Positions 28,621 to 37,204 of a stretch of DNA of 64,000 nucleotides are shown in pieces. The first letter of the stretch is position 1. Each line of letters starts with the position of its first letter. Source of the stretch: Kitasatospora terrestris (lineage in GTDB: Bacteria; Actinomycetota; Actinomycetes; Streptomycetales; Streptomycetaceae); the NCBI RefSeq assembly GCF_039542905.1, contig NZ_BAABIS010000001.1:7378001-7442000 (forward strand), written 5' to 3'. A model generated the notes under the pieces. It had not been told where the DNA came from and made no database searches. It saw only the letters and a program-made list of their open reading frames with translations. A program made the translations under genes and the position numbers.

Positions 28621-29357
28621 ACCTCACCCTGCGGATCTGGCGCCAGGCGGGGCCCGACGCCCCCGGCGCGATGACCGAGTACCGCGTCAGCGGGATCAGC
28701 CCGGACATGTCCTTCCTGGAGATGCTCGACACCCTCAACGAGGAGCTGATCCTGCGCGGCGAGCAGCCCGTCGCCTTCGACCACGACTGCCGCGAGGGCA
28801 TCTGCGGCGCCTGCGGCATGGTCATCAACGGCCGCGCCCACGGCCCCGAGCGCACCACCACCTGCCAGCTGCACATGCGGCACTTCGAGGACGGCGACAC
28901 CATCGACGTCGAGCCCTGGCGGGCCGGCGCCTTCCCGGTGGTCAAGGACCTGGTGGTCGACCGCACCGCGCTGGACCGGATCATCGGCTCCGGCGGGTAC
29001 ATCACCGCGCCCACCGGCTCCGCCCCCGAGGCGCACGCCACGCCCGTCCCCAGGGACACCGCCGAGCTGGCCTTCGAGCACGCCGAGTGCATCGGCTGCG
29101 GCGCCTGCGTGGCCGCCTGCCCGAACGGCTCGGCGATGCTCTTCACCGCCGCCAAGGTGGTCCACCTGAACGTGCTGCCGCAGGGCGCGCCGGAACGCGG
29201 CAGCCGGGTGCGGTCCATGGTGGAGACCATGGACGCCGAGGGCTTCGGCGGCTGCACCAACACCGGCGAGTGCGCCACCGCCTGCCCCAAGGGCATCCCG
29301 CTGACCGGCATCTCACGCCTCAATCAGGAGTACCTGCGCAGCCTGCGCCGCCCTTAG
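28617..29357 (+). CDS. sdhB: Succinate dehydrogenase iron-sulfur subunit
   Basis: 246 residues carrying electrons from the flavin to the membrane quinone. The 2Fe-2S ligands are C58, C63, C66 and C83 (DCREGICGACGMVING, TTCQLHM). The C-terminal ferredoxin domain has CIGCGACVAACPNGS for the 4Fe-4S cluster and CTNTGECATACPKGI for the 3Fe-4S cluster. The start is GTG 28617 overlapping the sdhA stop (GTGA). It closes a complete sdhCAB operon; the next gene follows after 42 bp but is unrelated. Confidence 0.94.
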
Positions 29358-29399
29358 GCTCGGCGGGACCCGCTTCCGCACCGACCGAAGGACCCCGCC

Positions 29400-30398
29400 G
29401 TGCAGCCGATCACCGACCGTCCGGTCCGCTGGGGCATCCTCGCCACCGGCGGGATCGCCGCCGCCTTCACCGAGGACCTCGCCGCCGTACCCGACGCCCG
29501 GGTGGTCGCCGTCGCCTCCCGCTCCGAGGCGTCCGCCCGCGCCTTCGCCGGCCGCCACGGCATACCCCGGGCGTACGGCAGCCGCGCGGAGCTGGCCGCC
29601 GACCCCGAGGTCGACGTGGTGTACGTGGCGACCCCGCACAGCGACCACCACGCCTCGACCGCGCTGATGCTGGACGCGGGGAAGGCGGTGCTCTGCGAGA
29701 AGCCGTTCACGCTCAACGCCGGGCAGGCCGCCGAGCTGGTCTCGCTCGCCCGCAAGCGGGACGTCCTCCTGATGGAGGCGATGTGGACCTACCTCGACCC
29801 GGCGGTCCGCCGGATCACCGAGCTGGTCGCCGACGGCGCGATCGGTGAGGTCCGGTCCGTCCAGGCCGAGTTCGGCTTCCCCGGCCCGGCCGACCCCGGC
29901 CACCGGCTGTGGGACCCGGCGGTCGGCGGCGGCGCCCTGCTCGACCTCGGCGTCTACCCGGTGGCCTTCGCCCAACTGCTGCTCGGCGAGCCGGAGTCCG
30001 TCCAGGCCTGGGCCCGCCTCACCGAGCGCGGCGTGGACGCCAACACCGCCGTCGTGCTCGGCCACCCGGGCGGCGCCACCGCACTGCTCTCCTGCTCGCT
30101 CGACGCCCACTGCGGCCAGCGCGCCTCCGTCCAGGGCACCGAGGGCCGGATCGAACTCGACCGAGACTTCTTCCACCCCGCCGGCTTCACCCTGCACCGC
30201 GCCGGCCGCGAGCCCGAGCCGTACGTCGCCCCCGCCCGCACCGGCCACGGCTACGGCCTGGAGGCCGCCGAGGTGATCCGCTGCCTGCGGGCCGGCGAGA
30301 GCGAGTCCCCGCTCGTCCCGCTCGACACCACCCTCGCCGTGATGCGCACCCTGGACGCCGTCCGCGACCGGATCGGAGTCCGCTACCCCGGCGAGTGA
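29400..30398 (+). CDS. Gfo/Idh/MocA-family oxidoreductase
   Basis: 332 residues. The N-terminal Rossmann fold begins VRWGILATGGIAAAFTEDLA; the family signature is GKAVLCEKPFTLN near residue 95-107, with the catalytic-region lysine in EKP. The C-terminal alpha/beta domain includes GGGALLDLGVYPVAFAQ, typical of the dimeric-dihydrodiol/trans-dihydrobenzenediol dehydrogenase branch. The GTG start at 29400 has GAAGGA upstream. Expected to oxidise a sugar, inositol or diol with NAD(P); the substrate is unknown. Possibly read through from the sdh operon (42-bp gap). Confidence 0.85.
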   Translation: MQPITDRPVRWGILATGGIAAAFTEDLAAVPDARVVAVASRSEASARAFAGRHGIPRAYGSRAELAADPEVDVVYVATPHSDHHASTALMLDAGKAVLCEKPFTLNAGQAAELVSLARKRDVLLMEAMWTYLDPAVRRITELVADGAIGEVRSVQAEFGFPGPADPGHRLWDPAVGGGALLDLGVYPVAFAQLLLGEPESVQAWARLTERGVDANTAVVLGHPGGATALLSCSLDAHCGQRASVQGTEGRIELDRDFFHPAGFTLHRAGREPEPYVAPARTGHGYGLEAAEVIRCLRAGESESPLVPLDTTLAVMRTLDAVRDRIGVRYPGE

Positions 30399-30582
30399 TT
30401 CCGGGCGAGGGGCCCGGGGGAGCGATCCCGGGGCGCGCGAGCGGCGCCCCGCGCCGGCACCCGGCCGGTCCGACCCCGACACCCGGCCGGTCCGAGCCCG
30501 ACACCCCCTCCGAGCAGGTGGAATCGTGCTGCTCCGCGGGCATACTGCCCTGCGGTACCCCCGTGTCCGGGAGGGAGTCGGC

Positions 30583-31293
30583 ATGAGCAACGGCGACAAC
30601 GGCGACGACGGCGTCCGGTCCTGGTCGGCCGACCAGGACCGGCGGACGGTGATGCGACTGCGCCTCGGCGTCGGCGTGATCGGGCTGCTGCTCCCGATCG
30701 CCCTGCCGCTCGGCAACTGGATCTTCGTGCAGCTGGGCCACCCCACCGACATCATGCCCGCCAGCATGAGCGGCTCGTACTACACCAGCACCCGGAACGT
30801 CTTCGTCGGCAGCCTGTGCGCGCTCGGCGTGTTCCTGATCGGCTACCGCTACGACCGGCGTGACGACGTGTGGACCAGCGTCGCCGGGTGGTTCGCGATC
30901 GGCGTCGCGCTGTTCCCCACCATGCCGAGGGCGGCCACCGCCTTCCAGGAGGTGGTCGGTGTGCTGCACCTGGTGTTCGCCGGAGTGCTGCTCTGCGCGC
31001 TGGCGGTCTTCTGCCTGGTCTCGTTCCGGGGCCGGTCCGGCCCGGCGGGCCCGGCCGTCAACCGCTTCTACCTGGCCGCGGGCCTCCTGATCCCCTTCTT
31101 CCTGGCCGTCGCGGTCGTCGCCGGTCTGACCGGCTGGGGCAGCCGTTGGACCGTCACGCCCCTCTACCTCTGCGAGGCCCTCTCGGTCTGGACGTTCGGG
31201 GCCGCCTGGATCGTCGCGGCGGTGCGGCTGGGCGCCTTCTCCCGCACCCGCGAGCTGCTCGGGGAGGTCAGGGCCCCGCTCTCCTTCGGCTGA
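30583..31293 (+). CDS. Integral membrane protein, DUF998-like
   Basis: 236 residues with about six hydrophobic segments (LGVGVIGLLLPIALPLGNWI, NVFVGSLCALGVFLIGY, VAGWFAIGVALFPTMP, LVFAGVLLCALAVFCLVSF, AGLLIPFFLAVAVVAGLTG, AAWIVAAVRLGAF). The MSGSYYTSTRNVFVGSLCALG loop resembles DUF998/Frag1-like proteins. The ATG at 30583 has GAGGGAG at a good distance. The 184 bp upstream hold no gene; they contain short GC-rich imperfect repeats (CACCCGGCCGGTCCGA twice, 30460-30495). Function unknown. Confidence 0.65.
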   Translation: MSNGDNGDDGVRSWSADQDRRTVMRLRLGVGVIGLLLPIALPLGNWIFVQLGHPTDIMPASMSGSYYTSTRNVFVGSLCALGVFLIGYRYDRRDDVWTSVAGWFAIGVALFPTMPRAATAFQEVVGVLHLVFAGVLLCALAVFCLVSFRGRSGPAGPAVNRFYLAAGLLIPFFLAVAVVAGLTGWGSRWTVTPLYLCEALSVWTFGAAWIVAAVRLGAFSRTRELLGEVRAPLSFG

Positions 31294-31313
31294 GCGTCCG
31301 GCCGCCGGGAGGC

Positions 31314-31583
31314 TCAGGCCGCCCGGCGGTACTCCGCGCCGTCGGGGCTGCGCAGCAGCAGGCCGGCGACGACCAGGTAGCGGCGCAGCGCCGCGCAGTC
31401 GTCGTGGACGGTGCGCAGCGCGTCGTTGACCTCGGGCTCGGTGTAGGTGCGGCCGGGCTCCAGGAGGGTCTCGACGAGGTGCTCCAGGAGCTGTCGGCGC
31501 CGGGCCGGGCGGCGGGGGATCGCGGTCAGCCGGCCGTGCGAGAAGAGCTGGGCCACGTCGGGGGTGCGGGCGGTTTCGGACAT
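31314..31583 (-). CDS. DUF2087 domain protein
   Basis: An 89-residue protein that is almost entirely a DUF2087 domain: RLTAIPRRPARRRQLLEHLV, YTEPEVNDALRTVHDDCAALRRYLV, and GLLLRSPDGAEYRR. The family is a small predicted winged-helix-like, possibly DNA-binding module often fused to ArsR-type or GNAT domains; here it stands alone. The ATG at 31581-31583 is used; no strong ribosome site is apparent. It is 54 bp upstream (in leftward transcription, downstream) of the PNPOx-like gene and convergent with the membrane protein. Confidence 0.85.
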   Translation of the reverse strand: MSETARTPDVAQLFSHGRLTAIPRRPARRRQLLEHLVETLLEPGRTYTEPEVNDALRTVHDDCAALRRYLVVAGLLLRSPDGAEYRRAA

Positions 31584-31636
31584 GGGGGGAAGGCTCCCAG
31601 CGCCGCCCGGCCCGCACAAGCGGATATCCGGGCCGG

Positions 31637-32122
31637 TCAGCGGAAGCGCCAGCGGGTCGGGGAGCCGGTGAAGTCCCGCTGGACCAGGCCGATCGCCTGC
31701 ACCGGGTCGACCCGGACCGTGGCGTTGACGCCCGGGTCGAGGAAGTCGATCCGGTACGCCGTCCGGTACTTGGCGTTGAGGGTGTCCAGGAACAGGCCGA
31801 TGTCGGCGAGGCCGGTGACGATCTCCGCGTGGCCCTCGACGACGACCGGGTCGAGGGCGTTGTCGGTGGCGACGGCGCACATCGGCTGCTCGGCGAGGTT
31901 GCGGGCCTTGCGCGAGCGCAGCCCGCTGCTGAACCACAGCGCGTCCTCCAGCCAGACGCCCCAGACCGGCATCAGGTGCGGCCGCCCGTCGGGCCGGGTG
32001 GTGGCCACCCAGTACTCGTGCGAGTCGGTCAGCTGCCGCCGCGCCCAGGACCAGGAGAGCAGCCCGCTGCCCTCGGCGGCCGGCCGGATCCCGTACCCGG
32101 GCATGTACGGCCGGCCCGCCAT
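31637..32122 (-). CDS. Pyridoxamine 5'-phosphate oxidase-like (split beta-barrel) flavin/F420-binding protein
   Basis: 161 residues of the PNPOx-like split-barrel superfamily. Signatures are EYWVATTRPDGRPHLMPVWGVWL, then LWFSSGLRSRKARNLAEQP and VVVEGHAEIVTG. In actinomycetes such proteins commonly bind FMN or F420; the reaction is unknown. The ATG at 32120-32122 is given, but a GTG 18 bp upstream (32138-32140), 2 nt after the stop of the LigD gene, is equally possible and would couple the two genes. Confidence 0.8.
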   Translation of the reverse strand: MAGRPYMPGYGIRPAAEGSGLLSWSWARRQLTDSHEYWVATTRPDGRPHLMPVWGVWLEDALWFSSGLRSRKARNLAEQPMCAVATDNALDPVVVEGHAEIVTGLADIGLFLDTLNAKYRTAYRIDFLDPGVNATVRVDPVQAIGLVQRDFTGSPTRWRFR

Positions 32123-32142
32123 CGGTTCGGCGCCGCCCACGG

Positions 32143-33138
32143 TCAGTGCTTCTTCGCGCGGCTGGGCTGCACCCGGTCCGGCTCGCCGGGCATCTTCGGA
32201 TGGTCCGGCGGGTACGGCAGGTCGCCGGCGCCCTGGTGCGCGTAGAGCTCCAGCGCGGCCTCCAGCGAGAACGCGTGCTGCTCCATGTCGGCGTGCACGT
32301 CGCCGAGTTCGGCGAAGCGCTCGGGCACGGTGCGCAGCGTGAAGTCGGCGGGGGAGACCTCGTCGAGCTCCTCCCAGCGCAGCGGGGTGGAGACGGTGGC
32401 CTGCGGCCGGGGGCGCAGCGAGTACGGCGAGGCGATGGTGCGGTCGCGGGCCATCTGGTTGTAGTCGACGAAGATGGCCTCGCCCCGCTCCTCCTTCCAC
32501 CACTGGGTGGTGACCTCGCCGGGCATCCGGTGCTCCAGTTCGCGGCCGAGGGCGATGACGGCGTGCCGGCAGTCGGTGAAGGTCCAGCGCGGCTCGACGG
32601 GCACGTAGACGTGCAGTCCGCGCCCGCCGGACGTCTTCGGCCAGCCGCGCAGCCCGTACGCGTCGAGGACCTCGCGCAGCGCGTGCGCCGCCCGGACGGC
32701 GTCGTGGAAGTCGGTGCCGGGCTGCGGGTCGAGGTCGATCCGCAGCTCGTCGGGGTGCTCGGTGTCGTCCCTGCGGACCGGCCACGGGTGGAAGGTGAGG
32801 CACCCGAGGTTGGCCGCCCACAGCACGGCGGCCGGTTCGGTGGGGCAGACCTCGTCCGCGGTGCGGCCGCTGGGGAAGGCGATCCGCGCGGTCGGCAGCC
32901 ACTCGGGCAGGCCCTTGGGCGCGCGCTTCTGGTAGAAGAACTCGCCCTCCACCCCGTCCGGGAAGCGCTGCAGGGTGGTCGGGCGGTTCCGCAGCCCGCG
33001 CAGCACGCCGGGCGCGACCGCCAGGTAGTACTCGGCGACGTCCCGCTTGGTGAACCCGGGCTCCGGGAAGTACACCTTGTCGGGGTTGGACAGCCGCACC
33101 GCCCGGCCGTCCACCTCCAGCTCCACAGCTCCAGCCAT
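32143..33138 (-). CDS. LigD-type DNA primase/polymerase domain protein (NHEJ)
   Basis: A 331-residue stand-alone LigD polymerase domain (archaeo-eukaryotic primase fold) that can add ribo- or deoxynucleotides at double-strand break ends during non-homologous end joining. Motifs are PDKVYFPEPGFTKRD near the N-terminus, the metal-binding DELRIDLDPQPG near 138, SGGRGLHVYVP near 170, and DYNQMARDRTIASPYSLRP near 228. The ATG at 33136-33138 is favoured over GTG 33147: a TAGCGT box lies 7 nt before it on the coding strand, giving a leaderless transcript. It is divergent from the LigC-type ligase, 71 bp apart. No Ku gene is in the window. Confidence 0.92.
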   Translation of the reverse strand: MAGAVELEVDGRAVRLSNPDKVYFPEPGFTKRDVAEYYLAVAPGVLRGLRNRPTTLQRFPDGVEGEFFYQKRAPKGLPEWLPTARIAFPSGRTADEVCPTEPAAVLWAANLGCLTFHPWPVRRDDTEHPDELRIDLDPQPGTDFHDAVRAAHALREVLDAYGLRGWPKTSGGRGLHVYVPVEPRWTFTDCRHAVIALGRELEHRMPGEVTTQWWKEERGEAIFVDYNQMARDRTIASPYSLRPRPQATVSTPLRWEELDEVSPADFTLRTVPERFAELGDVHADMEQHAFSLEAALELYAHQGAGDLPYPPDHPKMPGEPDRVQPSRAKKH

Positions 33139-33209
33139 GGCCCCCACGCTAGGCCTGTCCGGCAGTTCCCGCCGGGCGGCCGCGCGTCCAGCGGGCGACC
33201 ATCGGAGCC

Positions 33210-34268
33210 ATGGACCTCCCCGTGATGCCGCCCGTGGCGCCGATGCTCGCCAAGTCGGTCGCCGAGATCCCGCCCGGCATGCAGTACGAGGCGAAGTGGG
33301 ACGGCTTCCGCGCGATCGTCTTCCGCGACGGCGACGAGGTCGAGCTGGGCAGTCGCACCGGCAAGACGCTGACCAGGTACTTCCCGGAGCTGGTGGAGGC
33401 GGTGAAGGCCGTGCTGCCGCCGCGCTGCGTGGTGGACGGGGAGATCGTGATCGCGCACGACGGCCGGCTGCACTTCGAGGAGCTGCTGGAGCGGATCCAC
33501 CCCGCCGCCTCCCGGGTGCGCACCCTCGCCGAGCGCACGCCCGCCTCCTTCGTCGCCTTCGACCTGCTCGCGCTGGACGACGCCCCGCTCGCCGAGCAGC
33601 CGCTCGCGGACCGCCGCGAGGCGCTGGCCGCCGCGTTCGCCGGCGTCGCCCCGCCGATCCACCTGGCGCCCGCCACCACCGACCTGGACACCGCCCGGAC
33701 CTGGTTCGCCCAGTACGAGGGCGCCGGGCTGGACGGGGTGGTGGCCAAGCCCCTCGACCAGCCGTACCGCCCGGGCGAGCGCTCGATGTTCAAGGTGAAG
33801 CATGTCCGGACCGCGGACTGCGTGCTGGCGGGTTACCGCGAGCACAAGAGCGGCCCGGTCGTCGGCTCGCTGCTGCTCGGCCTGTACGACGAGGGCGGGC
33901 AACTGCAGCACGTCGGGGTGAGCGCCTCCTTCCCGATGGCCCGCCGCCGCGAACTGGTCGAGGAGCTGGCACCGCTGCGGCTGGACGACCTGGGCGGCCA
34001 TCCGTGGGCGGCGTGGGCGGACGAGGAGGCGCAGGCCTCCTCCCGGTTGCCCGGCGCGGTCAGCCGGTGGACCGGGAAGAAGGACCTGTCCTGGGTGCCG
34101 CTACGTCCCGAACGGGTGGTGGAGGTCGGGTACGACCACATGGAGGGCACCCGGTTCCGGCACACCACGCAGTTCAAGCGCTGGCGGCCGGACCGGGAGC
34201 CGGGGAGCTGCACCTACGTCCAGTTGGAGGAACCGGTCTCCTACGACCTGGGGGAGCTGCTGCGCTGA
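33210..34268 (+). CDS. ATP-dependent DNA ligase, LigC-type
   Basis: A 352-residue ATP-dependent ligase that seals nicks. The AMP-accepting lysine is in motif I, EAKWDGFRA (about residues 28-36, K30). Motif III/IIIa appears as ASFVAFDLLAL, motif IV as LDGVVAKPLDQPY and motif V as RSMFKVKHVRTADCVL. The OB-fold follows, ending in FRHTTQFKRWRPDREP. It lacks polymerase and nuclease domains, so the NHEJ activities are split between this gene and the divergent LigD polymerase gene, the usual streptomycete arrangement. It could function in base-excision repair as well. Confidence 0.92.
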   Translation: MDLPVMPPVAPMLAKSVAEIPPGMQYEAKWDGFRAIVFRDGDEVELGSRTGKTLTRYFPELVEAVKAVLPPRCVVDGEIVIAHDGRLHFEELLERIHPAASRVRTLAERTPASFVAFDLLALDDAPLAEQPLADRREALAAAFAGVAPPIHLAPATTDLDTARTWFAQYEGAGLDGVVAKPLDQPYRPGERSMFKVKHVRTADCVLAGYREHKSGPVVGSLLLGLYDEGGQLQHVGVSASFPMARRRELVEELAPLRLDDLGGHPWAAWADEEAQASSRLPGAVSRWTGKKDLSWVPLRPERVVEVGYDHMEGTRFRHTTQFKRWRPDREPGSCTYVQLEEPVSYDLGELLR

Positions 34269-34292
34269 CCGCCGGTCAGGGCCGCCCGCCGG

Positions 34293-35276
34293 TCACGGCC
34301 GCTCGCCGATGAGGACCGCCAGCCCGTCCAGCATCCGGGCGAGGCCGAACTCGAACAGCCCGTCCAGCTGGAAGTCGTACCCCGCGGAGGCCATCGCGGC
34401 CAGCCGCGGGAAGCGGGCCGGGTCGAGCAGGACGGACAGCTCGTCCTCCTGGGCGTCCATCCACTCCTCGCTGGTCTGGCCGGTCTGCGCCTCCGCCTCC
34501 CGCTCCAGCTCCAGGTTGAGCGCGACGCCGCGGACGTAGTTCAGCAGCACCAGGTGCGCGGTGAAGACGGTCTGGTCGTCCAGCCCGCGGTCCTCCAGCG
34601 CGGCCAGCACCCACTCGGTGTACGGCAGGGCGCTCGCCACCGGCTGCGGCCGGGTCAGCGACATCGCGGAGGCCAGCCACGGGTGCCGGCGGAACGCCGC
34701 CCAGAGCCGGCGGGCCGCCAGGTCGAGCCGCTCCCGCCAGCCGGGCGGCGGGTCGGCGGGCAGCGGGTGGCCGGCGAAGGCGGCGTCGAGCATCCGGAAG
34801 AGCAGGTCCTCCTTGTCGGCCACGTGGCGGTACAGCGACATGGTGGCGGCGCCGAGCTCGGCCGCCACCCGGCGCATGGAGAGTGCGGCGAGCCCTTCCG
34901 CGTCGGCCACCGCGACGGCGGCGGCCACGATCCGCTCCGGCGTCAGCGCGGGCTCCCCGGGCTGCGGGCGGGGCGCGGCCGGCGGCGCGGCGGCGCCCCT
35001 GCGGGCCGGGGCGGCCGGCGCCGCGGACGGGGCGGCTTCGGAGGGCGGGGCGGCTCCGGCGGGGCGGTCGACGGCGGCCACCACCGTGCCCACGCCCGGC
35101 ACTGCCCGGACCAGCCCGGCGGTGCGCAGTTCGGTGAGCACCCGGGTTGCGGTGGCCATCGCCACGCCCCACTCGCGGGTGATCTCCCGGGTGGAGGGCA
35201 CCCGGTCGCCGGGTGCCAGCCGCCCGCTCTCGATCCGACCCCGCAGTTCGGCCACGATCTGGCTGTACCGCTCCAC
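34293..35276 (-). CDS. GntR-HTH/TetR fusion transcriptional regulator
   Basis: 327 residues with two DNA-binding modules. Residues 1-68 are a GntR winged helix (YSQIVAELRGRIESGRLAPGDR, ATATRVLTELRTAGLVRAVPG). An Ala/Pro-rich linker (70-110) leads to a TetR HTH (LTPERIVAAAVAVADAEGLAALSMRRVA, LGAATMSLYRHVADKEDL), then a TetR C-terminal ligand domain. Start GTG 35274-35276 has GGAGG 6 nt upstream. It is divergent from a FAD monooxygenase with three copies of a 12-bp palindrome in between, so it probably represses both genes until a monooxygenase substrate is bound. This fusion is known in actinomycetes but uncommon. Confidence 0.88.
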   Translation of the reverse strand: MERYSQIVAELRGRIESGRLAPGDRVPSTREITREWGVAMATATRVLTELRTAGLVRAVPGVGTVVAAVDRPAGAAPPSEAAPSAAPAAPARRGAAAPPAAPRPQPGEPALTPERIVAAAVAVADAEGLAALSMRRVAAELGAATMSLYRHVADKEDLLFRMLDAAFAGHPLPADPPPGWRERLDLAARRLWAAFRRHPWLASAMSLTRPQPVASALPYTEWVLAALEDRGLDDQTVFTAHLVLLNYVRGVALNLELEREAEAQTGQTSEEWMDAQEDELSVLLDPARFPRLAAMASAGYDFQLDGLFEFGLARMLDGLAVLIGERP

Positions 35277-35288
35277 CGACCACCTCCG

Positions 35289-35300
35289 TGTACTAGTGCA
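35289..35300. promoter_or_regulatory. Operator copy 1 (TGTACTAGTGCA)
   Basis: Near-palindromic 12-mer, 13 bp upstream of the GntR-TetR start codon. It differs from the consensus TGCACTAGTGCA at one base. Confidence 0.65.
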
Positions 35301-35357
35301 CTCACCCTAGCGCCGGGCCTGTGCGAATACCCGCAGCGCGCCCCTTTGACGCCCTGG

Positions 35358-35369
35358 TGCACTAGTGCG
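35358..35369. promoter_or_regulatory. Operator copy 2 (TGCACTAGTGCG)
   Basis: Perfect 10-bp palindromic core GCACTAGTGC (35359-35368) midway between the two divergent genes, 69 bp from copy 1. Confidence 0.65.
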
Positions 35370-35397
35370 GATGCCACTTGAACTGCCATATCAAGGC

Positions 35398-35427
35398 TTG
35401 CAGTAGTGCACGCGTACACCGTACATT
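35398..35427 (+). promoter_or_regulatory. Monooxygenase promoter overlapped by operator copy 3
   Basis: TTGCAG (35398-35403), 18-bp spacer, TACATT (35422-35427), then 6 nt to the ATG at 35434 (leaderless). Operator copy 3, TGCAGTAGTGCA (35399-35410), lies on the -35 box, the geometry of a repressor site. Confidence 0.6.
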
Positions 35428-35433
35428 CGAGTC

Positions 35434-36639
35434 ATGGAGAACAACGACATCCTCGTCTCAGGTGCAGGAATCGCCGGACCCGCTCTCGCGTACTGGCTAC
35501 GCCGAGCCGGCTTCGCCCCCGTCGTCGTCGAGCGCGCCCCCGCGCCGCGACCCGGCGGCCAGGCCGTCGACCTGCGCGGTGCCGGACGGACCGTCATCAC
35601 CCGGATGGGCCTGATGGAGGCCGCCCGCGCGGTCTCCCTGGAACAGCGCGGCTTCGCCCTGGTCGACTCCCGCGGCCGGATCGACGCCCGGATGCCCGCC
35701 GACGCCTTCGGCGGCGAGGGGATCGTCTCGGAGATCGAGATCCTCCGCGGCGACCTCGCCGACCTGCTGTACGACGCGACCCGCCAGGACACCGAGTACC
35801 TCTTCGACGACACCGTCACCGCCCTCGACCAGGACGCCGACGGAGTGACCGTCACCTTCGAGAAGGCCGCCCCGCGCCGCTTCGCGCTGGTGGTCGGCGC
35901 CGACGGCGTGCACTCCACCGTCCGCCGGCTCGCCTTCGGCCGCGCCGACGGGTGCTTCCGGCCGATCGGCGGCTACACCGCCTGGTTCACCGCCGAGCTC
36001 GACCTCGACCTCGACGGCTGGTACCTGATGCACAACACCCCCGGCGGCCTGGTCTCCTCCGCCCGCCCCGGCCGCCGGCCCGGCGAGGTCAAGGCCGGTC
36101 TCAGCTTCCGCTCCGGCCCGCTCGCGTACGACCGCCGCGACCTCGGCGCCCAGCGCCGGCTGATCGCCGAGCGCTTCGCGGGCGCCGGCTGGCAGACCCC
36201 GCGGCTGATCGAGGCGATGCACCGCGCCGACGACTTCTTCTTCGAGTCGATGGGCCAGGTCCACCTGGACGGCTGGTCGCGCGGCCGGGTCACCCTGGTC
36301 GGCGACGCCGGCTACTGCCCCACCCCGCTCACCGGCCTCGGCACCAGCCTCGCCCTGGTCGGCGGCTACCTGCTGGCCGGCGAACTCGCCTCCTCCCGGG
36401 GCGACTTCGGCACCGCCCTGGCCCGGTACGAGGAGCTGATGCGCCCGTACGTCACCAAGGCCCAGGAGCTGCCGCCCGGCGGCATGGGCGGCTTCGCGCC
36501 CAACAGTGCCCTCGCCATCCGGATGCGGGCCGCCTCGATGCGCTGGATGACCCGCTGGCCGATGCGCCCCCTGATGGCCGCCCAGTTCGCCAAGGCCGCC
36601 GACATCGACCTGCCCGACTACGCCGAGCCGGTCCACTGA
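35434..36639 (+). CDS. FAD-dependent monooxygenase (aromatic hydroxylase class)
   Basis: 401 residues, class A flavoprotein monooxygenase expected to use NAD(P)H and O2. The FAD dinucleotide motif is ILVSGAGIAGPALAYWLRRAG at the N-terminus; a DGVHSTVRR-type motif follows near 154; the second FAD motif is VTLVGDAGYCPTPLTGLGTS near 288. The C-terminal MRWMTRWPMRPLM stretch is amphipathic. Divergent from the GntR-TetR fusion regulator, whose likely operators cover its promoter, so it probably acts on a xenobiotic or antibiotic-like inducer (compare the tetracycline-inactivating TetX class); that substrate idea is only inference. Confidence 0.87.
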   Translation: MENNDILVSGAGIAGPALAYWLRRAGFAPVVVERAPAPRPGGQAVDLRGAGRTVITRMGLMEAARAVSLEQRGFALVDSRGRIDARMPADAFGGEGIVSEIEILRGDLADLLYDATRQDTEYLFDDTVTALDQDADGVTVTFEKAAPRRFALVVGADGVHSTVRRLAFGRADGCFRPIGGYTAWFTAELDLDLDGWYLMHNTPGGLVSSARPGRRPGEVKAGLSFRSGPLAYDRRDLGAQRRLIAERFAGAGWQTPRLIEAMHRADDFFFESMGQVHLDGWSRGRVTLVGDAGYCPTPLTGLGTSLALVGGYLLAGELASSRGDFGTALARYEELMRPYVTKAQELPPGGMGGFAPNSALAIRMRAASMRWMTRWPMRPLMAAQFAKAADIDLPDYAEPVH

Positions 36640-36787
36640 CCCGGCTTCACCAGCTGCCGCGGGCGGACCGCTCGGACCTGCGCGTTGACCCGGCCGGGTT
36701 GTCGGCAGCCGGATCACGGTGAGGCGTGCGGAATCCGGTCTTCCGTCTCCCTACGGTGGTGCCTCGGAATGGTCCGAGGAGGTGCGG

Positions 36788-37204
36788 ATGGATCCGATCG
36801 TGATGGCCGCAGGCACCACGCTGGTGTCCGCCATGGCCACCAGTGCGTGGGAACAGGCCCGGGACGCGGCCGTCGGGCTGTGGCGCAGGGTGCATCCGGA
36901 GCGCGCCGAGCAGGTGGGCGCCGAGCTGGAGACCGTACGGGCGGAAGTCCTGGAGGCCCGCCGGACGGGCGACGCCGAGACCGAGCAGGCGCTGGCCGGC
37001 ACCTGGCAGGCCGAGCTTCAGCGACTGGTCCGGGAGGACGCGGCGTTGATCGAAGAGGTCCGGCGGATGCTGGAGGAGCGGCTCACCCCGGTGCTGCCGG
37101 CCGACGAGCGGACCCGGATCGGGAAGCTGACGATGAAAGCGGAGGCGTCCGGCCACGCACGGGTCTTCCAGGCCGGCCGCGACCAGCACATCACCGACTC
37201 GTGA
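36788..37204 (+). CDS. Small helical partner protein of nSTAND-WD40 protein, with C-terminal FQAGRDQHI motif
   Basis: 138 residues. A short hydrophobic/amphipathic N-terminus (MDPIVMAAGTTLVSAMATSAW) may touch the membrane. Residues 40-110 are charged and helical, probably coiled coil (GAELETVRAEVLEARRTGDAE, ELQRLVREDAALIEEVRR). It ends with GHARVFQAGRDQHITDS, which recurs almost exactly near the start of the next protein (RIFQAARDQYIAERD). The ATG at 36788 has GGAGGTGC upstream. The stop overlaps the next start (GTGA), so the two are coupled. Similar pairs exist in other streptomycetes, as far as I recall, but their function has not been settled. The 148 bp upstream hold no gene. Confidence 0.75.
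   Translation: MDPIVMAAGTTLVSAMATSAWEQARDAAVGLWRRVHPERAEQVGAELETVRAEVLEARRTGDAETEQALAGTWQAELQRLVREDAALIEEVRRMLEERLTPVLPADERTRIGKLTMKAEASGHARVFQAGRDQHITDS

Noticed and set aside
34293..35276. Two separate regulator genes (GntR and TetR) joined by a sequencing error
   Set aside because: The frame, codon bias and Ala/Pro linker are continuous with no internal ribosome site, and such fusions are known in actinomycetes.
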